64,000 nucleotides of DNA from Bradyrhizobium genosp. L (lineage in GTDB: Bacteria > Pseudomonadota > Alphaproteobacteria > Rhizobiales > Xanthobacteraceae), in NCBI RefSeq assembly GCF_015624485.1, contig NZ_CP061378.1, forward strand, positions 62,001 through 126,000, written 5' to 3'. Shown here piece after piece: positions 48,744 through 58,619 of the stretch. Made by a program: the position numbers and the translations under genes. The stretch's first letter is position 1; each line of letters begins with the position of its first letter. Below the pieces are notes generated by a model. That model did no database searches and was not told where the DNA came from. It saw only the letters and a list, made by a program, of their open reading frames with translations.

Positions 48744-49591
48744 TGGTCGAGGAAGAGGGCTTTCAGCGTTATCTGGCTCACGCCATATTGTGGATCGGGA
48801 TCGCGATCGTCGCCTTCCCGGTCTATCTCGCGATCGTCGCCTCGACCCAGGACAATGCCGTCATCGCCAACGGCCAGATGTCGCTGTTGCCCGGCGGCCA
48901 TTTCCTCGAGACCTACTACCAGACGCTGTTCGTCGGCACGAGCGGTTCGACCCGCGAGCCGGTGCTCAACATGATGCTGAACTCGCTGATCATGGCGCTG
49001 GCGATTGCGATCGGCAAGATCGCGATCTCGATCATCTCGGCCTATGCGATCGTGTATTTCCGCTTTCCGTTCCGGATGCCGATCTTCTGGATCATCTTCC
49101 TCACCTTGATGCTGCCGGTCGAGGTGCGCATCTATCCGACCTACAAGATCGTCGCCGATCTGCATCTGCTCGACAGCTATGCCGGCCTGTCGCTGCCGCT
49201 GATTGCGTCCGCCACCGCGACGCTGCTGTTCCGGCAGTTCTTCATGACCGTGCCGGATGAGTTGCTGGAGGCGTCGAGGATCGATGGCGCCGGACCGTTC
49301 CGCTTCTTCTGGGATACGCTGTTGCCGCTGTCGCGCACCAACATGGCGGCGCTGTTCGTGATCCTGTTCATCCTCGGCTGGAATCAGTACCTCTGGCCGC
49401 TGTTGATCACCACGCGTGACGACATGCAGACCATCCAGGTCGGCATCCGCAAGATGATCACCACCACCGACGCGCTGACCGAATGGCCGGTGGTGATGGC
49501 GACCGCGCTGCTCGCGATGCTGCCGCCGGTGTTCGTCGTCGTCGCGATGCAGAAACTGTTCGTGCGTGGATTGGTGGAGACGGAAAAGTAG
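48743..49591 (+). CDS. ugpE: glycerol-3-phosphate ABC transporter permease UgpE
   Basis: Second permease of the importer, 282 residues, six helices starting with ILWIGIAIVAFPVYLAIVA. The EAA loop is LLEASRIDGAGPFRFFWDTL. The ATG overlaps the ugpA stop (TGATG) and ugpC starts three bases after its own stop, so UgpA, UgpE and UgpC are made together. Confidence 0.95.
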   Translation: MVEEEGFQRYLAHAILWIGIAIVAFPVYLAIVASTQDNAVIANGQMSLLPGGHFLETYYQTLFVGTSGSTREPVLNMMLNSLIMALAIAIGKIAISIISAYAIVYFRFPFRMPIFWIIFLTLMLPVEVRIYPTYKIVADLHLLDSYAGLSLPLIASATATLLFRQFFMTVPDELLEASRIDGAGPFRFFWDTLLPLSRTNMAALFVILFILGWNQYLWPLLITTRDDMQTIQVGIRKMITTTDALTEWPVVMATALLAMLPPVFVVVAMQKLFVRGLVETEK

Positions 49592-49594
49592 CCC

Positions 49595-50677
<1,083 letters not shown>

Positions 50678-50741
50678 CCGATCTGGAAGGATTCGGCGCC
50701 ATGCTCCGGCCAGAGGGGCATTTGCGCTGGTTTCAGAGCGG

Positions 50742-50769
50742 CTTGAACGCTATCCAGACCACCCCATAT
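50742..50769 (+). promoter_or_regulatory. RpoH (sigma-32) type promoter of hsp20
   Basis: CTTGAA (50742-50747), 14 bases, CCCCATAT (50762-50769): a near-consensus heat-shock promoter, placed about 90 bases before the hsp20 start so that the transcript begins with the thermometer leader. Confidence 0.75.
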
Positions 50770-50779
50770 CCTTCACTGA

Positions 50780-50855
50780 CCGGAGGGCCAGACGGCCCGC
50801 CGGTTGCATGGGGCGCCGCAAGGGCCCCTCAAAGTCGCTTCGAGAGGACTTTGTA
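50780..50855 (+). ncRNA. ROSE-like RNA thermometer in the hsp20 leader
   Basis: The leader folds as successive GC-rich hairpins and ends with AAAGTC (50831-50836) pairing GACTTT (50847-50852), which sequesters the Shine-Dalgarno AGAGGA (50843-50848). The opposing strand holds TCGCT (50835-50839), the conserved UYGCU anti-SD of ROSE elements. ROSE elements are typical of Bradyrhizobium small heat-shock genes; at high temperature the hairpin opens and translation starts. Confidence 0.75.
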
Positions 50856-51281
50856 ATGTCTCGTGTTCCATCGTTGTCCAGTCCGTTCCTTCTGGGATTC
50901 GACGAGATCGAGCGTGCGCTCGACCGCGTCGTGAAGGGCGCTGACGGCTATCCTCCCTACAATATCGAGCGGTGCGATCGCACCAATGGGCAGCCCGAGC
51001 GGCTCCGCATCACACTCGCGGTGGCTGGCTTCACCCGTGACCAACTCGATGTAACCATTGAGGAAAATCAGCTCGTCATTCGCGGCCGCCAGCAGGATGA
51101 CAAGGCCCGGCAATACATCCATCGCGGCATCGCCGCACGCCACTTCCAGCGCACCTTCGTGCTGGCGGAGGGGATGCAGGTGCTGGGCGCGGACCTGAAG
51201 AACGGGCTGTTGTCGATCGACCTCGCCAGGCCAGAACCTGAACGGGTCGTTAAGACAATCGCTATCAATGAGCACGAATAA
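50856..51281 (+). CDS. small heat-shock protein (Hsp20/alpha-crystallin family)
   Basis: ATP-independent holdase chaperone of the IbpA type. 141 residues from ATG 50856 (MSRVPSLSSPFLLGFDEIER). The alpha-crystallin core includes YNIERCDRTNGQPERLRITL and FQRTFVLAEGMQVLGADLKNG (begin only), with the GLLSIDL and C-terminal IAINEHE ends. An upstream in-frame start would remove the thermometer. DUF1150 follows. Confidence 0.93.
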   Translation: MSRVPSLSSPFLLGFDEIERALDRVVKGADGYPPYNIERCDRTNGQPERLRITLAVAGFTRDQLDVTIEENQLVIRGRQQDDKARQYIHRGIAARHFQRTFVLAEGMQVLGADLKNGLLSIDLARPEPERVVKTIAINEHE

Positions 51282-51331
51282 TAGAAACCTGGAGCGGACT
51301 CGACCGCTTGTCTGACTGAGGAGTCGAGACC

Positions 51332-51598
51332 ATGAGCGAAGCCAATATCATCTTCGAATCCGAGACCGTCACGCCGGAAGTGCTGGCCCATCTGGGCGAG
51401 GGCCATATTGCCTATGTCAAGCAGGTCCGTTCCGAGGACGTGCCGGATCTCTTCCCGCAAGCCCCGAGCCTCGAGCCGGGCCTGAAGCTGTTCGCGCTGC
51501 ACGCCGCCGACGGCACGCCGATCATGCTGACCGACAGCAAGGAAGCCGCGATCGCGAACGCCTGGAGCAACGAGCTACAGGCCGTCAGCGTCCACTGA
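51332..51598 (+). CDS. DUF1150 family protein
   Basis: 88-residue protein, MSEANIIFESETVTPEVLAH onwards, preceded by GAGGAG. Conserved in Rhizobiales and usually next to hsp20, as here (50 bases downstream), so probably heat-induced from the same promoter. Function unknown. Confidence 0.85.
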   Translation: MSEANIIFESETVTPEVLAHLGEGHIAYVKQVRSEDVPDLFPQAPSLEPGLKLFALHAADGTPIMLTDSKEAAIANAWSNELQAVSVH

Positions 51599-51696
51599 CG
51601 CAAAGCTGAATTCAGCATCCGCGAATTCTGATGCGCGGGCATGCCTCGATGGTCGAGGCGGCCCGCGCATTTTTTCTGACCGCAGCTTGCGAAAGC

Positions 51697-53391
51697 CTAC
51701 AGCCGCCCGAATTTGTACGAGGCCTGGAGGAAGCCGCCATAGCGCTCCGTGCTGACCGGCAGCGACTGGCAGGGACAGGGCGTGCCGAACAGATTGGTGT
51801 TGGCGCTCGGCGCCCACATCGCCCAATAGCGACCGCCGGCACCGACGTTGAAGGCGTCGGTGACCGCGTAGGACAGGATCGCTTCGACCTGGACGCCCTG
51901 GCCGGCACCGGTCTCCGGCGAAAGCGTGTTGGAGACGTCGGTTCGCAGCAGATGATTGTCGATGCCGCGAAACGCGACGTACGGCAGGTAGGCGGCATCG
52001 GCGGTGAGCTTCAGCCGGTCGGCGAGCGTGACGACGCCGTTGACGCCGATGCGAAGCGAATACCATTTGTCGTTCTCGGTGATCCCGAGCGTCGAATTGG
52101 AAATGGCCGGCACGCAGTCGGAGAACTGATTGGCGATCTGACGGCAGCCATAGGCCGACTTGTTCTCTTCGTAATAGTTGAACCCGATGAAGCCGCCGAC
52201 ATTGGCGCTTCGCCCGCGAAACAGCGAATAGCCGGCGTCGAACGTGCCATAGGCAAGGTCGCCGCTGAGGGTCGATTGCGTGTTCGAATAGGGCACCGTC
52301 AGACCGAAGATGCCCCAATCTTCGTCATGCATGTTGCCCGACAGGATCTTGCCGCCGCCGGCAAAGCCTTTCACGAAGATGTTCGACGCCGTGTCGATGC
52401 GGCCGAACAATTCCCCGGTCGCTGCGGTGCTGTCATAGGTCAGGCGCGATACCAGGAGCCCCGGCATCGTCGCGGAGTCTCTGGTGCCGAGATCTTTCTG
52501 GAAGCGGCCGGAGCTGTACCAGACACGGCCGCCGATCTCGACTTCGGCCTCCGGAATGACGGGCGCGTCGGTCGTTCCCCTCAGATGATAGTCGGGCTCG
52601 GGAGACTGCCATCGCGCATCGATGTCCTGGCCGAACTTGTAGTTCAGGCCGACCTTCACGGTTTGAAAATTCTGGCTGACATTGCTCGTGGTGCTTGCGG
52701 TCGGCAGATAGCCGAAAGGCGATGGCGGCAACACCTGCAGGAAGCTCGTCGGCGTGGCCATGCCGACGTCGCCGAACTTCGCATAGTCGTATTCCAGCCG
52801 GAACGACCAGGCGGGCGTCAGCGCCCGCTCGACGCCGGCGCCGGCCGTCCAGCCCCATCGCATGCCGTCGAGGCTGGTCACCGCATAGGGCAGCACACCG
52901 TTGGTGGTGCTGTCGATCTTCTCGTCGAGCCAGGCGATGCCGCCCTTGACGTAGAGCAACGTGCGTCCACCCGTGCCCGCCGCGTAACCCAGCCGGCCGG
53001 TGAAGCTGCCGCCGCTGTCCGGCCGGACGCGGCAATTCGCCGAGATGAAGTACCCCGATGATGCGAAACAGGTGCCGCTGCCATTGCCGCCGATGAACTC
53101 GGCGTCCGCCTCGACACCGAGCACGAAGCCATTGTTGGGAACCTGCCAATTGTAGCCGATCTGGCCGCCGCCGGAAGCCGTGGGCGTCCGCACGCTGCCA
53201 CCATAGATCGATGCACCCGCCGGATCGGAAAAGGATGAGTTCCCCAAACCGGCGCCGACATGACCGCCGAGATAGAAGCCGGTCCATGACCACAGCACTG
53301 GCGGTGCTCGGTAGACATCGGGCATGTCGGCGGCGATTGCGAAGCCGGGAACGAATGCGAGAGCGAATGCCGCCACCGAAACCATTTTCAT
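51697..53391 (-). CDS. outer-membrane protein with two beta-barrel-like regions
   Basis: 564 residues from ATG 53391; the N-terminus is a signal peptide (MKMVSVAAFALAFVPGFAIA) cut before ADMPDVYRAP. Residues about 30-250 are an Omp25-type 8-strand barrel (WSWTGFYLGGHVGAGLG to VGLNYKFGQD). About 270-564 forms a second strand-rich region starting VEIGGRVWYSSGRF and ending LQASYKFGRL, also a typical last strand. Tandem barrels of this kind occur in Bradyrhizobium. The upstream start at 53433 would precede the signal peptide. Ligand unknown. The gap 53392-53518 side has no gene. Confidence 0.8.
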   Translation of the reverse strand: MKMVSVAAFALAFVPGFAIAADMPDVYRAPPVLWSWTGFYLGGHVGAGLGNSSFSDPAGASIYGGSVRTPTASGGGQIGYNWQVPNNGFVLGVEADAEFIGGNGSGTCFASSGYFISANCRVRPDSGGSFTGRLGYAAGTGGRTLLYVKGGIAWLDEKIDSTTNGVLPYAVTSLDGMRWGWTAGAGVERALTPAWSFRLEYDYAKFGDVGMATPTSFLQVLPPSPFGYLPTASTTSNVSQNFQTVKVGLNYKFGQDIDARWQSPEPDYHLRGTTDAPVIPEAEVEIGGRVWYSSGRFQKDLGTRDSATMPGLLVSRLTYDSTAATGELFGRIDTASNIFVKGFAGGGKILSGNMHDEDWGIFGLTVPYSNTQSTLSGDLAYGTFDAGYSLFRGRSANVGGFIGFNYYEENKSAYGCRQIANQFSDCVPAISNSTLGITENDKWYSLRIGVNGVVTLADRLKLTADAAYLPYVAFRGIDNHLLRTDVSNTLSPETGAGQGVQVEAILSYAVTDAFNVGAGGRYWAMWAPSANTNLFGTPCPCQSLPVSTERYGGFLQASYKFGRL

Positions 53392-53518
53392 TGGACACAA
53401 CCCGAACTTGCTGCCGGACCTCACCGCCAGCAAAATGGGATGGAATGCTTAAGAAAGGCTGAGCATTCAAGATTGGCTAACCCTGATTTTTAAGCCGCCA
53501 TTAGGCATAAGGGTGCGG

Positions 53519-53869
53519 CTACCTCCCGGCCGGCATCGATGACGTGAGGATTGGCGTCATGCACATCTGCACCTCGCCCGGCACATTGTAGGTGCGCATG
53601 ACAGTGCGGGTATCGCGCATGCCGCAGGCCTCGCGTTGCACCACGAGCATCCAGAGTGCGTGGCCAGCCTCTCGCACCAGGGTGCGCCGTACCTGCTTTC
53701 GCGATACCGATGCATCCGAGTCCGATTGCGCAGAATCGAACTCCCGCAGTTTGGCGAGGGCCTGTTCCAGCGCCCGTCCCATGCGCCCGAGCGCGGACGC
53801 CTTCTCCTCGGCGAGTTCGTACGCAAGAACGTCGATGGGCGTGCGCAACAGGCGGGGGTCGAGGGACAT
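53519..53869 (-). CDS. DUF6665-like hypothetical protein
   Basis: 116 residues: MSLDPRLLRTPIDVLAYELA, a helical middle (EEKASALGRMGRALEQALAK) and a conserved-looking VVQREACGMRDTRTVMRTYN. I associate this pattern with the uncharacterised DUF6665 family of Rhizobiales, but with moderate certainty. GGGA lies before the ATG. Alone, downstream of the acyl-CoA ligase operon. Confidence 0.6.
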   Translation of the reverse strand: MSLDPRLLRTPIDVLAYELAEEKASALGRMGRALEQALAKLREFDSAQSDSDASVSRKQVRRTLVREAGHALWMLVVQREACGMRDTRTVMRTYNVPGEVQMCMTPILTSSMPAGR

Positions 53870-53936
53870 CGATCATTCCCTGAGGTCGTATGGACAACGA
53901 TACGGCCTTGGAATCTTCCAGCGCGACCAGGCGATG

Positions 53937-55469
53937 TCAATGCGCCGAGGTCAGCCGCGCGCGGATATCCGGTTTCAGAACCTTGCCGACCTTGGAGCGC
54001 GGCAGATCGCTCCAGACTTCGATCTGCTTCGGCGTCTTGATGCTGCCGATCTGCTGCTTGACGAAGGCGGCGAGTGCCGTCGCATCGATCGTGTGGCCGG
54101 CGCGGGGCTGCACCACGGCGACGATGCGTTCGCCCCATTTGTCGTCGGGTAGCCCGATCACGGCGCAATCCTGCACCGCCTCATGGGCGCGCAGTGCGTT
54201 CTCGACCTCGATCGAGTAGACGTTGAAACCGCCGGTGATGATCATGTCCTTGGCGCGGTCGACGATATAGAGATAGCCGTCGGCATCGATGTAGCCGACG
54301 TCACCGGTGTGGTGCCAGCCATGCGCCGAGGCCTCGGCGGTGGCCTGCGGGTTCTTGTAGTAGCCTTCCATCACCAGCGAGCCGCGCACCACGATCTCGC
54401 CGCGCGTGCCTGTGGGCAAGAGCCTGCCGTCGCCATCCATGATGCCGGCCTGCACCAGCGGACTGATCCGACCGGCCGACGATAGCCGCTGCATCGCGAT
54501 CGAACCGTCGGGATTGTAGTGCTCGGCGGGCGCCATCGTCGAAATCATCATCGGCGCCTCGGTCTGGCCGAACAGCTGCGCCATCGGGCCGATCCGCTTC
54601 AGCGCCTCCGCCAACCGCGTCGCCGAGATCGGCGCCGCGCCGTACCAGAAGCATTGCAGCCAGCTCAGCTCGGCCGCATCGAGCCTGGGATGATCGAGCA
54701 GCATGTAGATCACGGTCGGCGGCAGGAAGGTGTGGGTGACGCGATAGCGCGCGATCAGGTCGAGGAACTCGCCGATATCCGGATGATGCATGATCACGAT
54801 GCGGCCACCGAGCGTCATGACCGGAAAGCACAGCACGCCGGCAGCATGGGTCAGCGGCGCCAGCGCGAGATAGACCGGGCGGCCCTTGAACGGATAGCCC
54901 ATCAAGGTCAGCGCGGTCATCGCCTCGATGTTGCGCCCCGACAGCATCACGCCCTTGGGCTTGCCGGTGGTACCGCCGGTGCCCGGGATCATTGCGAGAT
55001 CGTCGATCGGCTCGCGTTGGTAAGGCTCGTCGACGAGGCCGGACAGCCAACGATCGAACGACGGCGCGAACGGCAGCTCTCGATCCAGGCAAACCAGTGT
55101 CCGCAGCTTCGACAGGTCTTGCTTCACAGCTTCGACCATCGGCGCAAAGCTCGAATGAAACAGCAGCAGGCTGCAATCGAATGCATCGAGGATGAACTTG
55201 TTCTCGGTCGCCTCGTTGCGCGGATTGATCGGGCACCACACCGCGGCGGCACGCGAGATCCCGAACACACAGGCAAATGCGAGCGGATCATTGCCGGAGA
55301 GGATCGCGACTTTCTCGCCGGGCGCGATGCCGGAGCGGTCGAGCCCGCGCGCGATCCGATAGCTCAGTCGCTGCACCTCGCCATAGCTGAGGTCGCGGCC
55401 GTCCATGGTGAGACAAGGGGAATCTGCGCCGAGCGAGGCACCCTTGTCGAGGTAGTCGATGAACCGCAT
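53937..55469 (-). CDS. AMP-binding acyl-CoA synthetase
   Basis: 510-residue ANL-family ligase that forms acyl-CoA via an acyl-AMP. The P-loop-like motif is MIPGTGGTTGKPKGVMLSGR, the second motif YGAAPISATRLAEAL, then DGYLYIVDRAKDMIITGGFN and the catalytic Lys of LPRSKVGKVLKPDIRA. Third gene of the operon running SDR, saccharopine dehydrogenase-like, ligase; a 146-base gap precedes it. Substrate unknown, probably a branched or cyclic acid. Confidence 0.9.
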   Translation of the reverse strand: MRFIDYLDKGASLGADSPCLTMDGRDLSYGEVQRLSYRIARGLDRSGIAPGEKVAILSGNDPLAFACVFGISRAAAVWCPINPRNEATENKFILDAFDCSLLLFHSSFAPMVEAVKQDLSKLRTLVCLDRELPFAPSFDRWLSGLVDEPYQREPIDDLAMIPGTGGTTGKPKGVMLSGRNIEAMTALTLMGYPFKGRPVYLALAPLTHAAGVLCFPVMTLGGRIVIMHHPDIGEFLDLIARYRVTHTFLPPTVIYMLLDHPRLDAAELSWLQCFWYGAAPISATRLAEALKRIGPMAQLFGQTEAPMMISTMAPAEHYNPDGSIAMQRLSSAGRISPLVQAGIMDGDGRLLPTGTRGEIVVRGSLVMEGYYKNPQATAEASAHGWHHTGDVGYIDADGYLYIVDRAKDMIITGGFNVYSIEVENALRAHEAVQDCAVIGLPDDKWGERIVAVVQPRAGHTIDATALAAFVKQQIGSIKTPKQIEVWSDLPRSKVGKVLKPDIRARLTSAH

Positions 55470-55615
55470 GGTCGACCCCGAAGCTGGCTGCGGGTGACGG
55501 GGGCTGGCGCGTCACCCGCAGCGAAGGCGTTTCCGAGCGAAGCCGCTATCGGTTCGCGTGACGAAAACGCAACGAAAGGAGAATTCCTGGCCCCGATTTT
55601 CATCGGGGCTCAAGC

Positions 55616-56746
55616 TCAGTCTTGCACGGTCAGGATCGGCTTGCTGACGAGTCCGAAACTGCGCAACTGCCCGAGCAGTTCGTGATGGCCGAACGCCTGG
55701 CAGCCGGAGGCGAAGCCCACGCGCTTCGGCGGCTGCTGCAGCAGGTGCGCCGCGGCATAGGCCTGCATCAGGCCGGTCTGCTTGTAGTTGCTGTTGCCGT
55801 TGATGACGCAATGCGCGCGCCCGAGCGGGCCGGAGGCATGCACCGAATCCATCGACTTGTTGACGCGCGGGTTCTCACGCGGTGGCATGGTGTTCATCAC
55901 GCCGGCGGCGGTCTGCGCCAGCGCGGCGTAGCGCTCGTCGGGCTTCATGTCCTTGGTCGCCTCCAATGCAGCGGCGACGATCTGGGGCACAGCCTGCATC
56001 AGCCCGCGATTGAAGACGCCGCCCAGCACCTTCACGTTGGCCACGCGCGGATCGCGCTTGAACCACACCGGGTGCGAGGTGCCGCCCCAGGGCAGCGCCA
56101 GCGCCAGCTCATGCTGGCCGGGGATGGCGAGGTTGTAGAGGCCGGCATCGGGCTGATGCTCGACATATTTGTTCTGCTCCAGGTAGTAGGCCTTGGCCAT
56201 CGCGGCGTTGACCAGGATGGTCTGCGTCGAGGCGATGGTCGGGCTGCCGCCCCAGAACACGGCGATATCAAGCGTATCGAGGCCGGGCGTCTCCAGGCAC
56301 AGCTGCGCCGCGATCTCGCCGGTGGTGTACATCTGGGCAATGCCCGGCGCCAGCAGCAGGCCGGCATTGGCGAACTTCGTGCCCCACTCCTGCTCGAGCG
56401 TGATCAGCCAGTCCTGCTCGCCGGTCGTATCGGTGTAGTGGCATTTGGAAGCCAGGCAGGCCTGCACCACCTCGCCGCCGAACTTGGCGAAAGGGCCCAC
56501 GGTGTTGAGCACCACCGAGGCGCCTTTGAACAATTCGGTCAGCGCGGCCACGGTGTGCGGCACCTTCACCACCTCGTAATCGGCGGTCTCGATGCCGGCC
56601 ACGTTCGACTTCATCGCGGCGTCGAGCTTCTCGGCGCTGCGGCCGGCGGCGATGAAGGGGATGTTGTACTCACGCAGATATTCGCAGACCAGCCGGCCGG
56701 TGTAGCCGGACGCGCCGTAGACGATGACGGGCTTCTTCTCGCTCAT
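55616..56746 (-). CDS. saccharopine dehydrogenase-like oxidoreductase (trans-acting enoyl reductase type)
   Basis: 376-residue Rossmann oxidoreductase: VIVYGASGYTGRLVCEYL at 7-24, GRSAEKL and VLNTVGPFAKFGG are the family features. Such proteins include mycobacterial trans-acting enoyl reductases and the DUF5938 group; true saccharopine reductase activity is unlikely here. GGAGG precedes the ATG. It lies 39 bases after the SDR gene and is presumably regulated by the divergent TetR repressor. Confidence 0.8.
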   Translation of the reverse strand: MSEKKPVIVYGASGYTGRLVCEYLREYNIPFIAAGRSAEKLDAAMKSNVAGIETADYEVVKVPHTVAALTELFKGASVVLNTVGPFAKFGGEVVQACLASKCHYTDTTGEQDWLITLEQEWGTKFANAGLLLAPGIAQMYTTGEIAAQLCLETPGLDTLDIAVFWGGSPTIASTQTILVNAAMAKAYYLEQNKYVEHQPDAGLYNLAIPGQHELALALPWGGTSHPVWFKRDPRVANVKVLGGVFNRGLMQAVPQIVAAALEATKDMKPDERYAALAQTAAGVMNTMPPRENPRVNKSMDSVHASGPLGRAHCVINGNSNYKQTGLMQAYAAAHLLQQPPKRVGFASGCQAFGHHELLGQLRSFGLVSKPILTVQD

Positions 56747-56785
56747 GGCGATCCTCCAGAATGATTGTTGTTTGTGGCTTGCCGC

Positions 56786-57589
56786 TCACATGCCCATGCC
56801 GCCATCGACCGGCAGGCCGATGCCGGTGATGAAGCGCGCATCGTTCGAGCACAGGAACACCGCGGCGTCGGCGATGTCGCTGACCTCGGCGAGGCGGCCG
56901 AGCGGCGTCTGCTCCACCACTGAGCCGACCGCGGCATTGACGTCGGGCGCAAGCCCGATGCTGACGATGTCGTTGGCGAGTTGCAGGCCCATGTCGGTCG
57001 GGATCAGGCCGGGATAGATGCAGTTGACGCGCACGCCGAAGCCGAGCTTGCCGGCTTCCATCGCCGCGACCCGCGTCATGCGGTCGACCGCGGATTTGGT
57101 ACCCGAATAGACTGCGATGCTGGGGAAGGCGATCGTCGCCGCCACCGATGCGATGTTGACGACCGCGCCGCCCTTGCCGGCGAGCCCGTTCGGCCGCATC
57201 GCGCGGAAGGCGTGCTTCATGCCGAGCACGGTGCCGACGATGTTGACGTCGCACATCCGCCGCGCATCCTCGGCCTTGATCTCGCTGACCAGCGAGGTGA
57301 TCTCGATGCCGGCATTGTTGATCAGGATGTCGTAGCCGCCGAGCGTGTCGACGGTGGCGGCAACCGCGCGCTCCCACTGCGCATCGTCGGTGACGTCGAG
57401 CTTGACGAAGCCGGTCTTCACCCCGGCCTTGGCGATCTCCGCCGCGCTGGCCTTGCCGGCATCATCGAGAATGTCGCCGATCATGACCGCGGCGCCGGAG
57501 CGCGCCAGCGCCTGTGCGATGGCCGCGCCAATCCCCCTTGCGCCGCCGGTGACCAGGGCTTTCCTGCCTTCGAGGCTCTTCCCACTCAT
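56786..57589 (-). CDS. short-chain dehydrogenase/reductase
   Basis: 267 residues from the ATG at 57589, with GGAGG upstream. SDR motifs: KALVTGGARGIGAAIAQALA, NNAGIEI, catalytic Tyr/Lys in YSGTKSAVDRMTR, and the C-terminal FITGIGLPVDGGMGM. First gene of the ligase operon, divergent from the TetR gene across the doubled operator. Hydroxyacyl-CoA or sterol substrates are possible. Confidence 0.9.
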   Translation of the reverse strand: MSGKSLEGRKALVTGGARGIGAAIAQALARSGAAVMIGDILDDAGKASAAEIAKAGVKTGFVKLDVTDDAQWERAVAATVDTLGGYDILINNAGIEITSLVSEIKAEDARRMCDVNIVGTVLGMKHAFRAMRPNGLAGKGGAVVNIASVAATIAFPSIAVYSGTKSAVDRMTRVAAMEAGKLGFGVRVNCIYPGLIPTDMGLQLANDIVSIGLAPDVNAAVGSVVEQTPLGRLAEVSDIADAAVFLCSNDARFITGIGLPVDGGMGM

Positions 57590-57738
57590 GACGTCATCCT
57601 CCCTTGCTGGTGATTTTGATTGATGCTGGCAGCAGGTGCCGGGGGACTGCGCGCGCCTGGCGCGATGGCAGCCGGATCCGGTTTCGGCGGAGCGCGGCAT
57701 TGGCGCTCCGGCGATGCAATTCCTCCCTGATTGGCGTC

Positions 57739-57818
57739 TTGACGACTGTCCAAATTTGTTTCGGCAACCCTCGTCCAGAAACTTGACACTTGTCAAGCCA
57801 AGATTTGACAAGTGTCAA
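57739..57818. promoter_or_regulatory. tandem palindromic operator of the TetR/SDR divergent promoter
   Basis: Two 14-base sites, TTGACACTTGTCAA (57783-57796) and TTGACAAGTGTCAA (57805-57818), are exact reverse complements of one another, each of form TTGACA-N2-TGTCAA, 22 bases apart. A weaker relative, TTGACGACTGTCCAA, is at 57739-57753. They include TTGACA -35 boxes, so binding would block transcription. The 314-base gap 57590-57903 holds no gene. Confidence 0.75.
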
Positions 57819-57903
57819 AGACAATGGTTGTGAGGGGTGGAGCGCAGCGCGCGTTCGACGCGGTATAAGTCGGTCAAAGAAAGAGACGGAGGCACGGCAC
57901 GAG

Positions 57904-58542
57904 ATGGCGCGGCAAGCGACAGGAACGGCCCAACGCGTGGCCGTGGCGGCCGAGGAGCTGCGCGACGAGAAATTCAACGCGCGCCGGCTCGAGCTCGCGG
58001 AGGCCGCGCTGGAGACGCTCGGCGAACTCGGCTTCGCACGCACCAGCCTGCGCGAGATCGCGCAGAACTCCGCGTTCACGCACGGCGTGTTTCATTATTA
58101 TTTCAGCGACAAGCTCGACCTGATCTGCTGCTGCGTCCGCCACTACAAGGCGAAATGCGTGACGCGCTACGACGAGGTGGTGATTTCGGCGCAGAGCCGC
58201 GACGAACTGACCGAAGGCTTTCTCGCCAAGCTTGCGGAAACGCTTCAGGGTGAAGCCAGCATGCACCGGCTCTGGTACGATCTGCGCGCGCAGGCGATGT
58301 TCGAGCCGGCGTTCCGCAAGGACGTGCTCGAGATCGACAAGAGCCTGGAAGCGATGATCTGGCGCATCGCCTCGCGCTACGCCGAGCTCGGCGGCAAGCG
58401 GCCGGCGACATCGCCTGCCGCGCTCTACGCGCTGCTCGACGGCCTGTTCCAGAGCGCACTGCTCAGGCACCTCGCAAACGACGCGAAGGCTGTACCGGAT
58501 CTGCTCGATGAAGTGCGGCGGCTACTGCCGACGATCTGCTGA
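57904..58542 (+). CDS. TetR-family transcriptional regulator
   Basis: 212 residues from ATG 57904 (MARQATGTAQRVAVAAEELR). The N-terminal helix-turn-helix is TLGELGFARTSLREIAQNSA followed by GVFHYYFSDKLDLICC; the rest is the ligand-binding helical domain, with a Cys-rich start (ICCCVRHYKAKC). Divergent from the SDR operon, with palindromic sites between, so it probably represses it in response to an acyl-CoA-like ligand. Confidence 0.9.
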   Translation: MARQATGTAQRVAVAAEELRDEKFNARRLELAEAALETLGELGFARTSLREIAQNSAFTHGVFHYYFSDKLDLICCCVRHYKAKCVTRYDEVVISAQSRDELTEGFLAKLAETLQGEASMHRLWYDLRAQAMFEPAFRKDVLEIDKSLEAMIWRIASRYAELGGKRPATSPAALYALLDGLFQSALLRHLANDAKAVPDLLDEVRRLLPTIC

Positions 58543-58559
58543 GTCGACCGCGATAGCTT

Positions 58560-58594
58560 CGTAGCCCGGATGAAGCGCAGCGAAATCCGGGATT
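58560..58594. repeat. single short hairpin repeat after the TetR gene
   Basis: CCCGGAT (58565-58571) and ATCCGGG (58585-58591) form a hairpin inside GTAGCCCGGATGAAGCGCAG. I recall this unit as a dispersed intergenic repeat in Bradyrhizobium. It may end convergent transcription from the two flanking genes. Confidence 0.6.
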
Positions 58595-58619
58595 CGCGCC
58601 GACTGCAAGATCCCCCGGA

